From Bromus sterilis (lineage: Eukaryota; Streptophyta; Magnoliopsida; Poales; Poaceae): DNA of 64,000 bases. Both the position numbers and the translations under genes were made by a program. Within the stretch, counting starts at the first letter, position 1. The number at the start of each line of letters is the position of its first letter. The DNA lies in the NCBI GenBank assembly GCA_950022295.1, contig OX465596.1:217279501-217343500 (forward strand), in the 5' to 3' direction. The notes under the pieces are model-generated. The model ran no database searches. It was not told where the DNA came from and saw only the letters and a list, made by a program, of their open reading frames with translations. Positions 58,055 to 64,000 of this stretch are shown one piece after another.

Positions 58055-60879
58055 TTCTTCTTTTGCCTTATGCCTAGCTTAAAGGCGTAAAAGAAAGCGC
58101 TTGTTGGGAGGCAACCCAAGATGTTATTACTTCTGTTTTTAGTGCTCTTGATGATTGTTACTACTGTAGCATTGTATCTTTATTTTCAAGCTTTGTGCGA
58201 AGTTATAGCCTCATATGACAATGGAAGCGAAAGTTGTGACATGTTGTCCAGAAAACAGATTCTTTCTTTGTGACGGGAAAAATCGGATCAAATCACCAGT
58301 TCATATTTTTGAACTGAATTTTTTACACAGTGTGATCTATACAATCGCGGAACTTTCGTATGTTCTGAGGTTTTTTATTTGAGTTGCAGAAGTACCCCTA
58401 AAAAATTCTCTACTACCTGTTGTTCTGTTTTTCACAGATTCTTCCACGTTTTGTCTCTCCTTACTTTTGCAAACCTTAAGCTTTCTTTTTCTTTGAAAAA
58501 AACTTTTGACAATCTTGAGAAACATTAGATCTTCAAGAATATCTTTATATCCAATGGGGAAAAATTATTTTATTAAGGGTACTAACCTCTCTAATCAGCT
58601 TATGATGAGTTATGTATGAAGGGAGTTTTCAAGTGTGCGATGGAAGATGATGAAAGAAGATTCGGGAGTGTCAAGCGCTCAAGCTTGGGGATGCCACCAT
58701 GCATCCCCAAAGAATATTCAAGGAGACTCAAGCGTCTAATCTTGGGGATGCCCCCGTGCATCCCCTTCTCCATCAACAATCATCAGTTCGTCCTTGGTCT
58801 CACTATATTTTTATCACTTCATGCGTTATGTGCTATGCTTGGAGCGTCTCGATCTTAGGTTTTATTTTTAGTTTTATTTAGCTTTGCTTGCTTTTCATAA
58901 GTTAGACCCCGTCTTACTTTTTGTGGGAGAGAAACACGCTCCACTTTCAAAATCTAGAACACATCATAGGATTTTTCATGCCTCTCTTTTTGTTGTTGTG
59001 TGTTCTTTATATTTTCGTAGCTACTGCCATGTTTAGTTTTAGTTTTAGTTTGTATTTAGCAAGAGCCTTGGATTTTGTTTAGTTTGTTGCTGGAACTCTC
59101 TTTAGTTTTCATGTTTATCTTTTTAAGTGAGTTGGTTGTTGCACTGAGTTGTGTCTTGTCTTGAGAGTAGGTAATTGAGGTTGCTATTTAATTTTAGTAG
59201 TAACTTGCAATAGTTTTGAGGTATTGATGTGAGTAATGTTTGAAATTTTGGTGTCAAGAGCTCTAGCCTATTAGTGATAGGTCTCGTATTTTGGGCAATC
59301 CGTGTTTATTTTCAAAACCTACAAAAATAGTTGAGAACTCTAGCTACTAGATGGATCGCTAATCTTTAGAGGGATAGAATATTAGAGTACACTCACGTAC
59401 CATGAGTCGAGGATGCGCAAGGATAACCAAACCCCCATACACTCCTCCTCGGGGTACTTGTCTCTTTGTGAACCTCCATATTAGATTGAGAGTTACTGAT
59501 AATAAGTGCATGAGTTCTTCGGACTAATGTATGTATTGAAAGTTGACACTTCCACCTCCTCATAGTTGCTAGCCTCTCCTGTGTCGTGCATTGCCTCCTT
59601 CTCACTCCGAGAGTTGGCGTCCACCTTCGCTGGTATATCCAAACCCTTGGCATGATACGCTCTATCATCATAAACCTCCTTATATCTTTCCTCAAACCAG
59701 CCACCATACCTACCTATCAAGGCATTTCCATAGCCTTTCCGAGATATATTGACATGCAACATCCACCTCTTCATGACTGGATCTTCATGTCATACATGTT
59801 CCTTCTACACTGGCAGCGGCATACATTGCATATATCATGATAGCTACATCTTCTTTATGATTTGAGTACCTTGTAAAGTGTGAAAGATATTCTATACCCT
59901 CTTGTAAATTAGAGTGTTGCCCTTTAGTGAGGAAAAGATCCCAAAGTGGACAAAATAAAAGATCCCAAAGAGGACAAACGAGAGTTAAATAGAAAGAGCC
60001 ATTGAGGCCACCAAAAAATACAAAAAATAGAAAAAAGAGAAAAAGGAAAATAAAAAGAGAGAAAGGGGCAACACTACTACCCTTTTGAAAGATCCACACT
60101 AGTACTCCCTCTTATCCTTGTACTCCATAGAGATGATCATTCATGCATATATCTATGTGGGGACCTTCACACTATAGAACTTGGCTTGCATATTCCAAGG
60201 ATGAGCCTCCTCAAAAGAGCTCTAGGTCTTCATGAGCGAACAAGTTAGATGCACCCCCACTAGTTCCATTGGAGAGATTTTCAGCTCATATGTGCATCCG
60301 TTGCATGGCAATCCCTACTCCTCACATCATATCTATCATTTGGCCTTCTCGCCTATCATTGTCCTCATTGATGTGAGCCCTTCTCACCCTTTTTGTCTTC
60401 CTCCTCCACCACATTTCTCTCTTTGCCATCCTAAGTGTCAACTTTCGTGCTTACGCTCATCCATTGCATGAGTGCTCAAAATATCGAACAAGGAGTGGAT
60501 CAAATTGACTTGTACCTGGCTAGTGGTCCGGGGACGACTCAAGATAAGATTCCAAAGAAGACCAAGTGTGAAACTTTAGTAGATTGAGTTCTCAACATAA
60601 AAATACTTTTTTCTCGTATTCCCTATCCCTCTTCTTGCACGCAAACACCATTTGGAGACATTCGAGTCACGGACAGCGAGAGCTCTTGCACCTAATATTC
60701 TTTCGTTGCTTGTTTCAATGCTAATAAAGACTCTTGCATGACATAACTTGAATTGAATAACATACCTTGATTGCTTTACTTTTCAAAGTTCTTATATGGT
60801 TGCTAGCATTTCACCACAAAAATTATGTTTGTTATCATTTACCTACTCGAGGACGAGCAGGAATTAAGCTTGGGGATGT
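58055..60879 (+). other. AthH 3' non-coding region with small hairpins and polypurine tract
   Basis: 2.8 kb without a supported gene. TTGGGAGGCAACCCAA (58104-58119) is a short hairpin just after the protease. TTGGGGATGC/GCATCCCCAA (58685-58710) and GGGGATGC/GCATCCCC (58744-58765) are two copies of a second hairpin, each following AAGC or a variant. A purine-rich, A-rich stretch lies at 59930-60070. The region ends in GAATTAAGCTTGGGGATGT (60861-60879), the polypurine tract. Confidence 0.7.
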
Positions 60880-62535
60880 TGATACGTCCCAAACGTATCG
60901 ATAATTTTTGCTCGCTCCATGCATGTTTTGTGTGATATTGCTATGATCTAGATACACTTTCATACACTTTTGATCATATTTGGACTACCCTATTAACTCA
61001 GTGCACCCCAGTGCCAGTTTCTGTTTTCTTCTATTTTTCTATTTCAGTTTTCCCCCATATAAAAAGTGCTCCAAAAATATGGGAAAATCAGATAAAAATT
61101 CAGCGTACCGGAAGGTTCCCGAGCCCCGATGGAGGGCCAGGGGCACCCCCAGGTGCCCAAGCATCCACCTGGCGCGGCCAGGGGCCTAGCCGCGCTAGGG
61201 GGGCACCTGGACTCCTGGTGGCCCCCCTGGATGCCCCCTTCGCCTATTTAATCTCCGTCATGGGAAACCTCAGAAGACGGAACCCTTTTTCATGATCTCG
61301 CCTCTGTTCCTCCGCAGCCGAGCTTCCAAGATCGGGAGCACCGTCAGGACCCTTCCCGGCACCCTGCCGGAGGGAGGATCGACCTCCGGGAGCTTCTCCT
61401 CCACCATGGACGCTTCCCGGATGTATCGTGAGTAGTTTCCTTTGGACCATGGGTCTGTGATCAGTAGTTATGTGATGTTCTCCGCCCCTCTTTGTTCTTC
61501 ATGGTTTAGACCTCGTGAGCTGCCATACATGATCGAGGCACATATGTAATCTTTCTACTTTTGCTATGCTAAGTTTGATGGGATCTGATGGATTATGAGA
61601 TTATGTTCAGATTGTGATAGAGTAATATAATTGGTTCTTACCTTTTGTATTTTTGTTCTTAAGTAATTCTTGCATGTTCTCCGTTACGGTTTATTTCTTT
61701 GGCCAAGTGGTAGGTAGTAAATCCAAGAGGGAACGTTATGCTCGATTGTGGGTACATGCCCCCTGATGACATGCTTGAGTGACAGAAACATAAGTCTAGG
61801 GGATGTGTTGTGGCCCCAAGGGGGAAAACAACGGTGCTTGTAACCGCGGTTGCAAGGATTGTTTACTTTACGCAAAGTTATTTTTAATGCAGTTGTCTGT
61901 TACTTTGGGTTTACACTTTGGGTGGGGCTCTCAACTTACTACCAGCGAGATGTTCTGGATAGATATCTCAAGGTGGATGATTAGTAGTAGTTGCAGATGG
62001 ATTTCGGTCTACTTATTTTTGCGTACTGCCCATGCTTTTGAGACTCTTCCTCTGTTATGTAGCATAGTTAGCATTGTGGTGTGTTTATAATCCTGTCAAT
62101 TTCCCATCTGTAATTTGTTTATCTCGCATAGCAGTTTTATCGTCTTTTGGCAGAGAGACATCACTAGTGAACATCACGGGACCCCGGTCCATATCCTCAT
62201 CATTGTTTACAAGCTTATTTCCTTTTCAATATTTACTTTCAGTTGCTATTATCATTATCATTATCCCTTGTGTGTTTGATATTTTGTAAACAACAAGACC
62301 GGAGAGATTGAAAACCTCTCTGAACTTCGTTGGGAGCAAAGTTATTAGTGTCTGTGTGCAGGTCCAGGAGAAGCAAGTGATTATTTTCAGACGGCGCATC
62401 ACTTGCAGAAACACCGACTTATCATTGCCGGAGTCCTACGGGAGACAAACCCTATCCTCTACAAAGGGTAAATTTGCTGCTATCCTACATTTCTCCTTCC
62501 ACTTGGGGTAACCAACGAAGGGCGAGAAGCCATTA
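60880..62535 (+). repeat. AthH 3' LTR, end displaced by GypF
   Basis: Matches the 5' LTR from TGATACGTCCCAAACG to GAAGCCATTA, where GypF begins. The last ~17 bp of the LTR should lie beyond the right edge of GypF. Confidence 0.9.
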
Positions 62536-64000
62536 TGTAAGGACCGATATGCGGTACTGTTCCAGATCTAGATGTTTCCATCCAGATCCGGGGACGAAGC
62601 ACATATCGGTCCCACCGCGACATATGACATAGCCATATGCCCTGGATTTCCAACATGATATCACAACATTACAGATACAGGATACAACATCTCATACATT
62701 CGGCATACAACTGCCTTAATACAATACAACGGCGGAAGATATAAGTCTGAGTACAAACTACAATCAAATGCCTACTGGCAAAGAGAAAAACATCAACCCC
62801 CATAACCACACGGGTCCAGGCCCTCCGCCGGGATCCGCCTAACTAGTCGTCGTCGAGTCTCCACGTGAAACGGCGATCACCATACCTGTTGTCGATCAAG
62901 AACCCTGAAAAGAGTTTGGGGGTAGTATCATGAGTACAGAAGTACTCAGCATCCAACTGTAGTGGTCATCTGACCCAGCAAGGACTTCATCACTCGTCAT
63001 TCTAGGACAACTAGTAGTTTACGGTAAGGAAGGGGTAAGTGGTGAGGTTGCTGCCGCACTAGCATTTATGAAGTGGCTAACGATCCAGGGAGTAAGGTAA
63101 GAAGCCAAGCATTCGATGAGGAATCACCTCCAACAGGTCTGATATCCACCTACTATGCAAACATAACACCTATCCTATCCTTGTCCTCCTCTTCGCATCC
63201 CGACGAAGAAGAAGCAGTCAAGGCACACACACATTGATCAAGTTATATTAAGATTATCTCAGTTGTTGTTGTCTATGAACAAGGAGTAGGTCTCAAGACG
63301 TCCATAACCGTGGACATGGCTTCTCGAAAAGATTTAACCCTGCAGGGGTGTACCAACTGCCCATTACAAGGCTCCGCACGCACGCCCATCACTCTCAGTT
63401 GCTACCCATCACAGGCAACCATTTTATGATTTAGTTCCAAGAGATCCGAAACGACAGGTCCCTCTAACTAACAACGAACAAATCCAGGTGGACCCCGGGG
63501 AGTCGACACCCAATCCAAAAGCTGGCCACGCTCTCGGATCGGACTCTTCCGTATGACGCAGGTCGGATAGCCTGTTAATCACACATGGGAAACCGGGTCC
63601 TAGCTGATCGGCTGGACCAACAGAGAAACCATGTCTCCACTAGCCCAAGTTGTTTTAAAAGATATCTGCTAGGAGCGACCCAACAAGATATATATGCATG
63701 TTTTCAAATGGTAAATCAGCTTGGGCCACCTCTAGAAATGTTTGAAGATAGATAGGTAATAAAAGGGGACCCCATAAAATCCCACACGCGGTTAGGCACG
63801 CTCAGTCTTAAATCCAATACTCGGAACTCGGGTCCTAGGTGACTCGAATGGAATAAAGCGTCGGGGCGGGATAGCCTAGACCTTCCATCCTTCGTCGAAT
63901 ATAGTCAACATTATAATAATCATATCATCAACAAAAATAATAGTAATGTGATATCCCAAACCAAGGAGTAACAGGGTAACATCGTAGCATCCTAAGCATG
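62536..64000 (-). mobile_element. GypF: start of another gypsy-like LTR, runs off the window
   Basis: Begins TGTAAGGACCGATATGCGG after CATTA (62531-62535). The minus-strand reading ends GGTCCTTACA, like the ends of ChrC (TCGCTACA) and ChrD (TCCCGACA). Landmarks such as GGCGGAAGATATAAGTCTGAG and GAGTACAGAAGTACTCAGC correspond in order to segments of the ChrD LTR, so the orientation is probably minus and the type chromovirus-like. No coding sequence is reached. The target-site duplication cannot be checked here. Confidence 0.6.

Larger units (their letters stand above)
54195..62535 (+). mobile_element. AthH: non-autonomous Athila-type element (gag and protease only)
   Basis: 5' LTR 54195-55855, primer site 55866, gag and protease to 58054, a long non-coding 3' region, polypurine tract and 3' LTR from 60880. 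The 3' LTR is interrupted by GypF at 62536, about 17 bp before its expected end. GGTAT (54190-54194) is the left target site; its partner is outside the window. No RT, RNase H or integrase motif is present. The 3' region and GAGGACGAGCAGGAATTAAG before the tract are typical of Triticeae Athila elements. Confidence 0.88.

Noticed and set aside
59393..60099. Minus-strand frames of about 100 codons in the AthH 3' region
   Set aside because: Low-complexity or A/T-run driven, with no domain, in a region that is non-coding in related Athila elements.

Overview
The window is a block of nested transposable elements from a large plant genome, most likely a grass of the tribe Triticeae (wheat, Aegilops, barley or rye). 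This rests on the element families (Tat, Athila and chromovirus Ty3/gypsy, BARE/Angela-like Copia, a grass LINE and a Cassandra TRIM), their LTR sizes and the dense nesting. I see no cellular protein-coding gene, tRNA gene or rRNA gene.

Left part (1-34544). A decayed Copia internal region (1-4253) runs into its 3' LTR (4254-5999, 'Cop1'). A Tat-lineage gypsy element ('TatA', + strand) runs from a truncated 5' LTR (6001-6260) to a complete 3' LTR (34117-34544). Two insertions interrupt it: a solo LTR of an Athila-type family (6938-8607, target-site duplication CTTGT) and a full Athila-lineage element ('AthB', 14097-32205, target-site duplication ACCAC). AthB holds a gag-only chromovirus derivative ('ChrC', 22114-29135) with a Cassandra TRIM (29140-29826) attached to its 3' end. 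One pair of GAGTG repeats flanks ChrC and Cassandra together. Between pol and the 3' LTR, TatA carries tandem repeats and an antisense ORF with B3-like features, which AthB split.

Middle part (34545-54194). A 5'-side LINE fragment (minus strand) is followed by the 5' part of a BARE/Angela-like Copia ('Cop2': LTR, primer site, leader, gag). A young chromovirus of about 14.15 kb ('ChrD', minus strand, 36559-50709, target-site duplication ATATT) sits inside the Cop2 LTR. ChrD has 4.07-kb LTRs, a gag-pol frame broken by one stop, and an extra leader ORF whose layout resembles a double-stranded-RNA-binding domain.

Right part (54195-64000). A non-autonomous Athila-type element with gag and protease only ('AthH', same family as the solo LTR) is inserted in the Cop2 gag. 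Its 3' LTR is interrupted near the end by a further gypsy-like LTR ('GypF') that runs off the window.

How the parts relate: AthB has a complete set of Athila pol domains, while AthH has none beyond protease. ChrD has a nearly intact chromovirus pol, while ChrC and Cassandra lack pol but share its initiator-Met primer site and similar termini. The most unusual signals are (1) seven consecutive hairpins in the ChrC LTR with one 12-nt loop and different but complementary stems, with smaller analogues in both Copia leaders; (2) the ChrC-Cassandra joint; (3) the ChrD leader ORF; and (4) the TatA antisense ORF. All element names in quotes are labels for this annotation, not published family names.
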